From: Streptomyces xanthophaeus
Lineage (GTDB): Bacteria > Actinomycetota > Actinomycetes > Streptomycetales > Streptomycetaceae
NCBI RefSeq assembly: GCF_030440515.1
Contig: NZ_CP076543.1
Location: 3,286,001-3,350,000, forward strand
Length of the DNA stretch: 64,000 bases
Direction of reading: 5' to 3'
Shown here piece by piece: positions 8,312 to 16,875 of this stretch. Numbering within the stretch: the stretch's first letter is position 1; every line of letters begins with the position of its first letter. The translations under genes were made by a program, and so were the position numbers. The notes below the pieces were generated by a model. That model searched no databases, was not told the origin of the DNA, and was given only the letters and a program-made list of their open reading frames with translations.

Positions 8312-8710
8312 CTATCTCAGGTGGTCGGGCCCGAAGGCCTGCGGCAGCATCGCCGCCAGCGGGAGGATCCCGTCCGGGGTCTCCACCAGCAGCTCGTCGC
8401 CGCCGAATTCGTAGAGCAGCTGACGGCAGCGGCCGCACGGGACGAGGATGTCGCCCTTGCCGTCCACACACGTGAAGTGGGTGAGGCGGCCGCCGCCGGT
8501 GGCCTGCAGGGAGGAGACCAGCCCGCACTCGGCGCACAGGCCCAGCCCGTAGCTGGCGTTCTCGACGTTGCAGCCGGTCACGACGCGGCCGTCGTCCACC
8601 CGGGCGGCGACCCCGACCGGGAAGCCCGAGTACGGGGCGTACGCCCGGGTCATCGCTTCCCGGGCGGACGTCCGCAGGGCTTCCCAGTCCACCGTCGGGC
8701 CGGAGGTCAC
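8312..8710 (-). CDS. cdd: Cytidine deaminase
   Basis: A 132-residue enzyme converting cytidine/deoxycytidine to uridine/deoxyuridine plus ammonia. Both zinc-site motifs are visible: NVENASYGLGLCAECG with the catalytic Glu, and PCGRCRQLL with two zinc cysteines, so this is the tetrameric three-cysteine type. The GTG start at 8710 overlaps the stop of the upstream permease gene in GTGA, so translation is coupled. With the transporter genes it forms one operon, feeding imported cytidine into salvage. Confidence 0.96.
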   Translation of the reverse strand: MTSGPTVDWEALRTSAREAMTRAYAPYSGFPVGVAARVDDGRVVTGCNVENASYGLGLCAECGLVSSLQATGGGRLTHFTCVDGKGDILVPCGRCRQLLYEFGGDELLVETPDGILPLAAMLPQAFGPDHLR

Positions 8711-9969
8711 TTGCCCTGACCCTTGCGGTACGGCATGCCGTCCGCCTTGGGCATGCGCAGGCGCTGCGCCGACAGGGCGAGCACGAGCAGCGTGGTCAGG
8801 TACGGGGCGGCGTCCACGAACTGGCTCGGCACCGAGTCCGTCGTCGCGTACCAGAGGAACAGCAGCGCGGCGAAGGCCGCCGCGACGCCGGCCTGGATGT
8901 ACTTCTTCTTGTACAGCTGCCAGACGCAGACGAGCACCAGCAGGATCGCGATCAGCAGCAGCATCGCGTGGACGTTCTCGGCGCCACCGCGCAGCTTGAG
9001 GCTGTCGATGAAGCCGAACAGGCCCGCGCCCAGCGCCATGCCGCCCGGCATCCAGTTACCGAAGATCATCGCGGCGAGACCGATGTAGCCGCGGCCGCCG
9101 GTCTGGCCCTCCTGGTAGATGGGGCTCGCGACCTCGGACAGGTACACGCCGCCGAGGCCCGCGAGGGCGCCCGAGACGATCACGGCGATGTACTTGTACT
9201 TGTAGACGTTGACGCCGAGGGACTCCGCGGCGATCGGGTTCTCACCGCAGGAGCGCAGGCGCAGACCGAAGGAGGTCCGCCACAGCACCCACCAGGTACC
9301 GGGGATCAGCAGCAGGGCCACGATGGTCAGCAGCGAGATCTCGGTGACCAGACCGCCGATGACGCCGGCCAGGTCCGAGACGAAGAACCAGTGCTTGGCC
9401 TGGAGGTCGGCCATCCAGTCCGACAGGCCTGGAATGGTGATCTTGGCGATCGGCTCGACCTGCGGGGACTGCTTGGAGGAGCCGCCCGGGGCCTCGGCGA
9501 ACGTGAAGTTCGAGAGGTACTGGGTGAAGCCCAGCGCCAGGATGTTCACGGCCACACCGGAGACGATGTGGTTGACGTTGAAGGTCACCGTGATGATCGC
9601 GTGCAGCAGGCCGCCGACGGCGCCGCCGGCGATGCCGACGAGCACACCGGTCCACGGGCCCCACTGGTAACCGGCCCAGGCACCGAACCAGGTGCCGAGG
9701 ATCATCATGCCTTCGAGGCCGATGTTGACGACGCCCGCGCGCTCGGCCCACAGACCGCCGAGACCGGCGAGGCCGATCGGCACGGCGAGGGAGAGGGCGC
9801 CGGAGACCTGGCCGACGGAGGTCAGGTCGTTGGCCCCGGAGATCAGGCGGACCAGCGAGACCAGCGCGAGGCCACCCGCGACGATCAGCAGGATCCAGGG
9901 CAGGGTGAGCTTCTTGCGGCCGCCCGTGGCGGGTGCCGCCTTCTTCGTGGAAACGGTGCTGGCGCTCAC
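8707..9969 (-). CDS. Nucleoside ABC transporter permease (second permease)
   Basis: A 420-residue integral membrane protein of the BPD_transp_2 (RbsC/YufQ-type) permease family, with about ten hydrophobic segments and the conserved GLEGMMILGTWFGA region typical of simple sugar/nucleoside permeases. An unusual feature is the extended loop around residues 160-190 containing SDWMADLQAK, which separates two membrane blocks. It starts with GTG at 9969, overlapping the preceding permease stop by four bases, and overlaps cdd in the same way downstream. It should pair with the product of 9966-11081 to form the channel. Confidence 0.93.
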   Translation of the reverse strand: MSASTVSTKKAAPATGGRKKLTLPWILLIVAGGLALVSLVRLISGANDLTSVGQVSGALSLAVPIGLAGLGGLWAERAGVVNIGLEGMMILGTWFGAWAGYQWGPWTGVLVGIAGGAVGGLLHAIITVTFNVNHIVSGVAVNILALGFTQYLSNFTFAEAPGGSSKQSPQVEPIAKITIPGLSDWMADLQAKHWFFVSDLAGVIGGLVTEISLLTIVALLLIPGTWWVLWRTSFGLRLRSCGENPIAAESLGVNVYKYKYIAVIVSGALAGLGGVYLSEVASPIYQEGQTGGRGYIGLAAMIFGNWMPGGMALGAGLFGFIDSLKLRGGAENVHAMLLLIAILLVLVCVWQLYKKKYIQAGVAAAFAALLFLWYATTDSVPSQFVDAAPYLTTLLVLALSAQRLRMPKADGMPYRKGQGK

Positions 9970-11081
9970 GCCGCGACCTCCTTCTCGGTCTTCATGGCGT
10001 GGCCCGCGGCCAGTTCCTCGCCGACCTTCTGCTGCTGGCGGCGCAGGCCGTAGCGGCGGATCAGCTCGTAGGAGACGACCACCGCGATCACGATCAGGCC
10101 CTTCATGATCGTGCCGATCTCCTTGGCGTAGCCGGCCGTGTCGAGGCCGGCGGACGCCTTGTCGATGAAGGCCATCAGGAGTGCGGCGAAGAAAATGCCG
10201 ACGGGGCTGTTGCGGCCGAGCAGGGCGATGGTGATACCGGTGAAGCCGACACCCAGGGGGAAGACGAGGGTGTACGTGTGGCTCTCACCGAGCAGCACCG
10301 GCATGCCGGACAGGCCGGCGACGGCGCCGGAGATGAGCATCGCGGTGATGATCATCTTCTTGGAGTCGACACCGGAGGCAGCGGCGGCGGACTCGCTCGC
10401 GCCGCTGGCGCGCAGGTCGAAGCCGAAGCGGGTGCGGTTGAGCACGAACCAGTAGACGAAGCCGAGGGCGAAGGCCACGAAGGTGAAGCCGTAGATCTCG
10501 CCCGAGTCGCCGAGGGAGAGGGCGGGGAACCAGCCGGACTGGGCGATCTCACCGGTGGTGAGGTCGTTGGAGCCCTCCGCCTGGACGCCGAGGTTCTTCG
10601 GCAGGAGCAGGTAGGCGATGAGGCTGGTCGCGATGGCGTTCAGCATGATCGTGGAGACGACCTCGCTGACCCCGCGCTTGGCCTTCAGGACGCCCGCGAT
10701 ACCGGCCCAGGCGGCACCGGTCAGCATCGCTACGACCACGATCAGCAGGATGTGCAGCGGGCCGGGCAGCGCGATGGCGCCACCGACCACGGCGGAGATC
10801 ATCGCGGCGAGGCGGTACTGGCCGTCGACGCCGATGTTGAAGAGGTTCATCCGGAAGCCGATGGCGACGGCCAGGGCTGCCAGGTAGTACGTGCCGGCCT
10901 GGTTGACGATGAGGACCTGGATGTCCTCGTAGCCGCCGTTCTCGACCATGATGCGCAGCGGCTCGATCGGGTTGATGCCCGTCGCCGCCAGCACGATCAT
11001 GGTCAGTGCGAACGCGCTGACCAGCGCGAGCAGGGGCCCGGCGATGGCGATCATCAGCCGGTCCTTGTCGAATGTCTTCAT
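9966..11081 (-). CDS. Nucleoside ABC transporter permease (first permease)
   Basis: A 371-residue membrane protein of the same BPD_transp_2 family (YufP-like). It contains the family pattern FNIGVDGQYRLAAM and a long extracytoplasmic insert with GSNDLTTGEIAQSGWFPAL. About eight to ten hydrophobic segments. The ATG at 11081 overlaps the ATPase stop codon in ATGA, so ATPase and both permeases are translationally coupled. It forms the heterodimeric translocation path with the next gene's product. Confidence 0.93.
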   Translation of the reverse strand: MKTFDKDRLMIAIAGPLLALVSAFALTMIVLAATGINPIEPLRIMVENGGYEDIQVLIVNQAGTYYLAALAVAIGFRMNLFNIGVDGQYRLAAMISAVVGGAIALPGPLHILLIVVVAMLTGAAWAGIAGVLKAKRGVSEVVSTIMLNAIATSLIAYLLLPKNLGVQAEGSNDLTTGEIAQSGWFPALSLGDSGEIYGFTFVAFALGFVYWFVLNRTRFGFDLRASGASESAAAASGVDSKKMIITAMLISGAVAGLSGMPVLLGESHTYTLVFPLGVGFTGITIALLGRNSPVGIFFAALLMAFIDKASAGLDTAGYAKEIGTIMKGLIVIAVVVSYELIRRYGLRRQQQKVGEELAAGHAMKTEKEVAA

Positions 11082-12739
11082 CGGGCCTCGTCCTCCGTCG
11101 TGTCACCGTCGGCAGCGGCGGAGTGGTTGTCGGTTGCTTCCAGGTGCCCCGAAGCGGCGCCCGTCATCGCGGTGCCGAGCTCCTCGGGGGTGACGGTCGC
11201 GGGGTCGGCGTCCGCGACCAGGCGGCCGCGGTAGATCACGCGCAGGGTGTCGGACAGGCCGATCAGCTCGTCCAGGTCCGCGGAGATCAGCAGCACGGCC
11301 AGGCCCTCGCGACGGGCCTCGCGGATCGCGTCCCAGATCTGCGCCTGCGCACCGACGTCCACACCGCGGGTGGGGTGGGCGGCGATGAGGAACTTCGGGT
11401 TGTGGCTCATCTCGCGGCCGACGATCAGCTTCTGCTGGTTGCCGCCGGAGAGCGAGGCCGCGGTGACGTCGATGCCGGGCGTGCGGACGTCGTACTCGCG
11501 CACGATCCGCTCGGTGTCCTTGCGGGCCGCCTTCGGGTCGAGGATGCCCTTCTTGGAGTTGGGCGCCTCGGTGACGTGGCCGAGGATCCGGTTCTCCCAG
11601 AGCGGGGACTCCAGCAGCAGGCCGTGGCGGTGGCGGTCCTCGGGGATGTAGCCGATGCCGCCCTCGCGACGCTTGCGCACCGAGGTCTTGGTGATGTCCT
11701 CGCCGTCCAGCGTGATCGCGCCCGTGGCGGGGCTGAGCATGCCCATGAGGGCCTCGATGAGCTCCGTCTGGCCGTTGCCCTCGACACCGGCGATGCCGAG
11801 GATCTCGCCCTTGTGGATCGTGAGGCTGACGTCGTCGAGCAGCCGCCGGCCGACCAGCGCGCCATCGTGCACGTAGGAGTCCGTCGGCATCACGAAGCGC
11901 GCCGAGGTCTCGGGCGCGAGCGCGACGACTCCGGTCTCGAGCACGGTCAGGCCTTCGACCTTCAGCATCGGCGTGGTCGTCACGGTGGACTCGCGGGTCT
12001 CCGGCGACGGCAGCTCGGAGCCGACCATCAGCTCGGCGAGCTGCTTGGTGGTGGCGGTCTTCGGGTCGGCGGTGCCGACCGTGGTGCCGCGCCGGATGAC
12101 GGTGATGTCGTCGGCGACCTTCAGGACCTCGCCCAGCTTGTGCGAGATGAAGATGACGGTCAGGCCTTCGGCCTTGAGCTCGCGCAGGTTGTCGAAGAGT
12201 GCGTCCACCTCCTGCGGCACGAGCACTGCGGTCGGCTCGTCGAGGATGAGGATCTTCGCGCCGCGGTAGAGGACCTTGAGGATCTCCACGCGCTGCCGGT
12301 CGGCGACACCGAGGTCCTCGACCAGGACGTCGGGGCGTACGCCGAGGCCGTACGCGTCCGAGATCTCCTTGATCTTCTTACGGGCCTTGGCACCGATGCC
12401 GTACAGCTTCTCGCCGCCGAGAACCACGTTCTCCAGGACGGTGAGGTTGTCGGCGAGCATGAAGTGCTGGTGCACCATGCCGATGCCGCGGGCGATGGCG
12501 TCGCCGGGGGTGCTGAAGGAGACCTGCTCCCCGTCGATGGCGATGGTGCCCTCGTCCGGCTTCTGCATGCCGTAGAGGATCTTCATCAGAGTCGACTTGC
12601 CGGCGCCGTTCTCACCGATCAAGGCATGGACCGTGCCCTTGCGGACGGTGATCGCGATGTCCTTGTTGGCGACGACGCCGGGGAAGCGCTTTGTGATGCC
12701 GTGCAGTTCTACGGCGTGGGGCGGGCTGGACGCGTTGAT
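11078..12739 (-). CDS. Nucleoside ABC transporter ATPase, two ABC domains
   Basis: The product has two tandem ABC domains (about residues 10-245 and 280-530), like RbsA/YufO. The first has Walker A GENGAGKST and Walker B ILILDEPTAVL; the second has the degenerate Walker A GVEGNGQTE and signature LSGGNQQK, normal for this family. An insert of about 25 residues near 300 (APETSARFVMPTDSYVHDGA) is unusual. No ATG, GTG or TTG exists in frame between the operator (12819) and the first conserved residues. The best start is ATC at 12739, with AAGGAGA seven bases before it, giving 553 residues. A GTG far upstream at 12877 would need translation through the operator. A CTG within VELHG is the other option. 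Confidence 0.93.
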   Translation of the reverse strand: MNASSPPHAVELHGITKRFPGVVANKDIAITVRKGTVHALIGENGAGKSTLMKILYGMQKPDEGTIAIDGEQVSFSTPGDAIARGIGMVHQHFMLADNLTVLENVVLGGEKLYGIGAKARKKIKEISDAYGLGVRPDVLVEDLGVADRQRVEILKVLYRGAKILILDEPTAVLVPQEVDALFDNLRELKAEGLTVIFISHKLGEVLKVADDITVIRRGTTVGTADPKTATTKQLAELMVGSELPSPETRESTVTTTPMLKVEGLTVLETGVVALAPETSARFVMPTDSYVHDGALVGRRLLDDVSLTIHKGEILGIAGVEGNGQTELIEALMGMLSPATGAITLDGEDITKTSVRKRREGGIGYIPEDRHRHGLLLESPLWENRILGHVTEAPNSKKGILDPKAARKDTERIVREYDVRTPGIDVTAASLSGGNQQKLIVGREMSHNPKFLIAAHPTRGVDVGAQAQIWDAIREARREGLAVLLISADLDELIGLSDTLRVIYRGRLVADADPATVTPEELGTAMTGAASGHLEATDNHSAAADGDTTEDEAR

Positions 12740-12818
12740 GACGCACTCTCCTTGGCGCGGAAGGAGCGGAAGGCAGGGGGGACAGGGCGGGGAGAGAAAG
12801 TATCGCGTCCACGATGCT

Positions 12819-12832
12819 TCTACGCGCGTAGC
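12819..12832. promoter_or_regulatory. Nucleoside-locus operator, copy 2 (transporter operon)
   Basis: TCTACGCGCGTAGC contains the perfect 12-bp palindrome CTACGCGCGTAG (12820-12831). It lies 80 bp before the proposed ATPase start, in the leader/promoter of the ATPase-permease-cdd operon. Confidence 0.75.
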
Positions 12833-12903
12833 ACTGTCGGAAGTGAAAACTTGCGGCCAGGCAGGCCGCGTGGTCACAGACTAATGATCACAGAACGTGG
12901 CAC

Positions 12904-12940
12904 GGGGCCCGGGAGCGATAACGACCGCTTCCCGGACCCC
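12904..12940 (-). terminator. Hairpin after the binding-protein gene
   Basis: GGGGCCCGGGAGCG and CGCTTCCCGGACCCC form a strong, slightly imperfect stem around an 8-nt loop, 30 bp past the lipoprotein stop. It probably attenuates rather than fully stops transcription between the binding protein and the transporter operon, which also has its own promoter region. Confidence 0.65.
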
Positions 12941-12970
12941 GGAGACCAGGACTACATGTCAGGAACTGCC

Positions 12971-14032
12971 TTACGGCGTGGTCTTGACGATGATCTTCTT
13001 GGCGATGATGTCGGCCTTGGCCTTCTCGACCGCGGCGACGACGTCAGCCATCTCCTTGTACTTCGGGTTGGAGTCGGCCAGGCCGACGCCGTCCTTGTCC
13101 AGGCCGTAGCGGATCTCACCGGTGGTCGGCTTGCCGTCCTCGACCGACTTGATCAGGTTGAAGACCGAGTCCTCGACGTCCTTGGTGACCGAGGTCAGGA
13201 TGGAGTCCTTGTACTTCGCCAGACCGGCCTGGTTGTACTGGTCGGAGTCGACACCGATGGCCCACTTGCCCTTGGAGGAGGCGGCCTCGATGGCGCCCGA
13301 GCCGGCGAGACCGGCAGCGGCGTAGACCACGTCGGCGCCGCCCGCGTCGAGCTGGCCCAGCGCGGCGGCCTTGCCGAGGTCGGGCTTGGCGAAACCGTCG
13401 AAGTTCGGCGGCTGCGTCAGGTACGCGGAGAGCACCTTGGCGTTCGGGTTGGTGTCCTTGACGCCCTGGGTGAAGCCCGCCTCGAACTTCTTGATCAGCG
13501 GAACCTCGACACCGCCGATGAAGCCGACCGTGCCGGTCTTGGACGCCTTGGCGGCGGCGACGCCGGCCAGGTAGGAGCCCTGCTCCTCGTTGAAGACGAG
13601 GTTGGCGATGTTCGGGCCGGTGACCGAGGTGTCGTCGATGATGCCGAACGTGGTGTTCGGGAACTTCGGCGCGACCTTCTTGATGGCCGGGGCGTAGGCG
13701 AAGCCGACGCCGATGACCGGGTTGTTGCCCTTACGGGCGAGCTCGGTGAGGCGCTGGACCTTGTCGGCCTCGCCCTCACCGTCGGTGGGCTCGGCCTCGG
13801 CGGTCTTGACCTTCAGATCCGTTTCGGCCTTCTTCAGACCGGCGTAGGCGGCATCGTTGAACGACTGGTCGCCGCGGCCACCGATGTCGTACGCGATGGC
13901 TGCGGACTTCTGGCCCGACTCCGAGGGGGAGGCGGCGGCGTCCGACGACTTCTTTCCGCCACAGGCGGTGGCCGAGAGGGCCAGCGCCGCGGACGCGATG
14001 CCCACGGTGGCGATCCTGGTGATCCGGCGCAA
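12971..14032 (-). CDS. BMP-family nucleoside-binding lipoprotein
   Basis: A 353-residue lipoprotein with a signal peptide ending in the lipobox LSATAC (Cys about residue 24), a short Ser/Ala linker, then the BMP (PnrA/Med) periplasmic-binding fold. Typical family sequence includes DIGGRGDQSFNDAAYAGL and GVGFAYAPAI. PnrA-type proteins bind purine nucleosides, and the neighbouring ATPase and permeases are the matching importer. The start is TTG at 14032 with GAAGGAG seven bases before it. It has its own promoter with a copy of the locus palindrome at 14093-14106. Confidence 0.95.
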   Translation of the reverse strand: MRRITRIATVGIASAALALSATACGGKKSSDAAASPSESGQKSAAIAYDIGGRGDQSFNDAAYAGLKKAETDLKVKTAEAEPTDGEGEADKVQRLTELARKGNNPVIGVGFAYAPAIKKVAPKFPNTTFGIIDDTSVTGPNIANLVFNEEQGSYLAGVAAAKASKTGTVGFIGGVEVPLIKKFEAGFTQGVKDTNPNAKVLSAYLTQPPNFDGFAKPDLGKAAALGQLDAGGADVVYAAAGLAGSGAIEAASSKGKWAIGVDSDQYNQAGLAKYKDSILTSVTKDVEDSVFNLIKSVEDGKPTTGEIRYGLDKDGVGLADSNPKYKEMADVVAAVEKAKADIIAKKIIVKTTP

Positions 14033-14092
14033 GGGGAGGCTCCTTCAAAACCTGACCGAAGCGCCACGACCGGCGCTGGTTTCGCGGCGATC

Positions 14093-14106
14093 GTAACGCG
14101 CGTAGA
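14093..14106. promoter_or_regulatory. Nucleoside-locus operator, copy 3 (binding protein)
   Basis: GTAACGCGCGTAGA keeps 11 of 14 consensus positions, with one intact half site and the ACGCGCGT core. It lies 61 bp before the TTG start of the lipoprotein gene. The rest of the 230-bp gap up to 14262 shows nothing else definite. Confidence 0.55.
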
Positions 14107-14262
14107 TGTCAGTTAAAGGCCCGTTCATGAGTCGTTATCGGATCGTCGCGAACCGGACAGTGACCGATTGGTGACTCATTCCGCGCCCAGCCCTTGTGTA
14201 CCAAGGGCTGGACACGCCCGCCAGGAGTTCTGCGGATGTTGTAAGGAGTTCGCTCCGGCCGG

Positions 14263-15507
14263 CTACCTGGAGGGCACGGCGCGACGCCCGTCGATCAGTG
14301 CGGCGGCCGTGAAGAACTCCACGCCGACGCCGATCGCGGACTCGTCCACGTCGAAGTCGCCGCGGTGCAGATCACGCTTGGCGGTGTCACCGGGCGCGCG
14401 GACCCCCAGCCGGGCCATCGCGCCCGGAACGTGCTCCAGGTACCAGGAGAAGTCCTCCCCGCCCAGGCTCTGCTCGGTGTCCTCGACCGACTCCGCTCCG
14501 CAGCGGATCCCCATCGCCTCGCGCAGCAGCTCGGTGATCACCGGGTCGTTGACCACCGGGGGCACCCCGCGCACGTGGTTGATCTCGAACTTGGCCCCGT
14601 GCATGGTCGCGATCTCGTCGATCGCCGCGTGGATCATGTCCGGCGCCTCGTGCCAGGCGTTCAGGTCCAGGCAGCGCACGGTTCCCGAGAGCTCGGCGTG
14701 CATCGGGATGACGTTGCAGGCGTGCCCGGCCTCGATCCGGCCCCAGGTGACGGACATGCCCGAGCGGGCGTCCATCCGGCGGGCCAGCAGGGCCGGGGCG
14801 TCGACGGCCACCCGCGCGGCGGCCGTCACCAGGTCGGTGGTCAGGTGCGGCCGCGCGGTGTGCCCGCCGGGGCCGGAGAGGGTGACCTCCAGCCGGTCGC
14901 AGGCGGAGGTGATGGGGCCGGCCCGCAGCCCGATGCGCCCGGCGTCGACCCGGGGGTCGCAGTGCACGGCGACGATCCGGCCGACGCCGTCCAGGACCCC
15001 GGAGTCGATGGCGTCGGTGGCCCCGCCCGGGAGCACCTCCTCGGCGGGCTGGAACAGCAGCCGCACGGGGCGGGGCAGCAGCCCCTGCCGGTCGAGCTCG
15101 GCGAGTACAAGGCCGGCGCCGAGGACCACCGTGGTGTGCACGTCGTGGCCGCAGGCGTGGGCGCGGTCCGCGAAGGTCGAGCGGTACGGGACGTGCGTCT
15201 TGGCATCCGGGATGGGCAGGGCGTCGATGTCCGCGCGCAGGGCCAGCATCGGCCGGCCCCCGTCCCAGGTGCCCACGTCACAGATCAGGCCCGTGCCGGA
15301 CTTCAGCACCCGTGGTCGCAGGCCGGCTTTCTCCAACCGGGCCTTGATCGCCGCGGTGGTCCGGAATTCCTGGTGTCCGAGCTCCGGGTGCATGTGCAAG
15401 TCCCGGCGGAAGGCGATCAGTTCGGTACGCAGGTGGTCCGGAAGCTTGCCGGGCAGCTCGGGCCGGTCGGACGCGGCGGGCTGGGCGGTCTGGGACTCGC
15501 GGGACAT
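14263..15507 (-). CDS. M20-family amidohydrolase
   Basis: A 414-residue zinc peptidase/amidohydrolase of the M20D (hippurate hydrolase/AbgB/IAA-amino-acid hydrolase) group. Metal-site motifs are HACGHDVHTT (about residues 118-127) and PAEEVLPGG, with a dimerisation lid domain (about 190-300) containing SGPGGHTARPH. It hydrolyses an N-acyl amino acid or a similar amide; the substrate is unknown. I prefer ATG 15507 (MSRESQ); GTG 15519 is four codons upstream. It stands alone between the binding-protein gene and the glycopolymer operon, with no shared promoter visible. Confidence 0.93.
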   Translation of the reverse strand: MSRESQTAQPAASDRPELPGKLPDHLRTELIAFRRDLHMHPELGHQEFRTTAAIKARLEKAGLRPRVLKSGTGLICDVGTWDGGRPMLALRADIDALPIPDAKTHVPYRSTFADRAHACGHDVHTTVVLGAGLVLAELDRQGLLPRPVRLLFQPAEEVLPGGATDAIDSGVLDGVGRIVAVHCDPRVDAGRIGLRAGPITSACDRLEVTLSGPGGHTARPHLTTDLVTAAARVAVDAPALLARRMDARSGMSVTWGRIEAGHACNVIPMHAELSGTVRCLDLNAWHEAPDMIHAAIDEIATMHGAKFEINHVRGVPPVVNDPVITELLREAMGIRCGAESVEDTEQSLGGEDFSWYLEHVPGAMARLGVRAPGDTAKRDLHRGDFDVDESAIGVGVEFFTAAALIDGRRAVPSR

Positions 15508-15644
15508 CAACTGGTTCACCCGTTGAAGGGTAGGCGCACGGACGGGTCAACTGGCCGGGGATCACGAAAAGTTCATGCCGTTAGGGGAAAGAAACCCGGC
15601 CTCTGGACGCATGACCGGATGCACCCGGGGGTAAACTCGCGCGC

Positions 15645-16817
15645 TCATCCGGCCGTGGGAGCCGCCTGGGCAGGCAGTCTGCGCACATCACGGGCGGTGT
15701 CGGTGACCCCCGCGAGGAAGCTGCGGGCGCGCGGGGAGGCGGACCCGGTGAGCCAGGCGGGGTCCACATCGCATACGGCGACCGTGACACCGGTACCGGT
15801 CAGGGCGTACGGCAGCGTGTGGACGACGGTGGACGGAAAGCTGACGATCGTCCGGCCGACCGGACCGCGCCGGGCGATCAGCTCCAGCGGCAGGTCCGGG
15901 CGCACGATCTCCAGCCCCGTCGCCCGGCTCAGGGCGCGCAGCTTCTCCGGGGACTCGCGGCGGTGGGCGAAGTAGCGGGTGGCCCCGTGCTCCAGGGTCA
16001 GGGCGCGCACCGCGTCGAGATAGCGGTCCGGGTCCACCACCCCGGTCTCCACCAGCGAGGTGCCGACCAGGTCGGTGCCCTTGGTCAGCCGGGGCGGGCC
16101 GAACCGGGCGCGGGTCCAGGCGAAGTCGTTGACCCGCAGCGTCATCCCGCCGTGGGCGGTGACGGGCATCGAGCTGAACACCTCGACGCGGTGGCCGCGG
16201 TGCGCGGCCGGGGTGAAGCGGCGGCGCGCGGTCGCCGAGACGGGTGCGTACGCCAGCTCGCGGACCCGGCCGGGCAGTCCGCCGCCGCCGACCCGGTGCC
16301 ACCGTACGAGGCGTTCGCCGCGGGCGGTCTGGGCCATGAACTCCATGGTGGCGGTGCCGTCGTCGACCACCACGAGCTCCTCGGCGCGCACGAGGGTGAG
16401 CAGCAGCTGGACGTAGCGCGAGAAGGGGTCGCCGACGACGACCGTGCGCGCGGCGCGCACGTCGTGCGCCAGCGCGGCGAGCGCTTTCAGCGGCGCGAAC
16501 CGGCTGCCGCGCGCCTCCTGCCACCGGACCTCGTGCCCCTCGTCCCGCGCCAGCGCGGCCACCCGGCGCAGCTGGCCTCGGGACATCGGGTCGGTGGGCG
16601 GCAGGACGACGATCCGCAGGGGTGACGCGGCGCCCGCCGGCCGGGGGGCGGGGCCGGGCAGGTCCCCGCCGGCGGCGCGGCGTCCCCGCTGGCGCGGGAC
16701 GCCGTCCAGCTGCGGCTGCACTCCGGGGCGCGCGTACGCCCACTCCAGCACGTTCAGGAGCTGGACCGGACTCTCGACGAACGCCAGCGTGGAGGCGGAG
16801 GGGCTGGAGGGGGTCAC
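15645..16817 (-). CDS. Polysialyltransferase-family glycosyltransferase (alpha-2,8-polyST type)
   Basis: A 390-residue cytosolic protein resembling the alpha-2,8-polysialyltransferase family, with an N-terminal FVESPVQLLNVLEW motif (these enzymes characteristically start with a 'xxSPxQxxNxxE' element) and a second half with VVVDDGTATMEFM and a late region IVSFPSTVVHTL. Such enzymes polymerise CMP-activated nonulosonic acids. There is no signal peptide or membrane segment, so it would act at the inner membrane face. AAGGAG favours the second of two GTG codons (16817). It is the last gene of the operon that encodes the CMP-sugar enzymes; the other polyST-like protein is in the divergent operon. 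Confidence 0.82.
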   Translation of the reverse strand: MTPSSPSASTLAFVESPVQLLNVLEWAYARPGVQPQLDGVPRQRGRRAAGGDLPGPAPRPAGAASPLRIVVLPPTDPMSRGQLRRVAALARDEGHEVRWQEARGSRFAPLKALAALAHDVRAARTVVVGDPFSRYVQLLLTLVRAEELVVVDDGTATMEFMAQTARGERLVRWHRVGGGGLPGRVRELAYAPVSATARRRFTPAAHRGHRVEVFSSMPVTAHGGMTLRVNDFAWTRARFGPPRLTKGTDLVGTSLVETGVVDPDRYLDAVRALTLEHGATRYFAHRRESPEKLRALSRATGLEIVRPDLPLELIARRGPVGRTIVSFPSTVVHTLPYALTGTGVTVAVCDVDPAWLTGSASPRARSFLAGVTDTARDVRRLPAQAAPTAG

Positions 16818-16875
16818 CACGTGCTCCTTGTCGGGGGACGGAACGCGTACGCGCCGGGCGGAAGGTCGGACGAGG

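Noticed and set aside
11072..14116. An open frame of 1014 codons on the plus strand
   Set aside because: Antisense to the ATPase and binding protein, which have clear motifs and proper codon bias.
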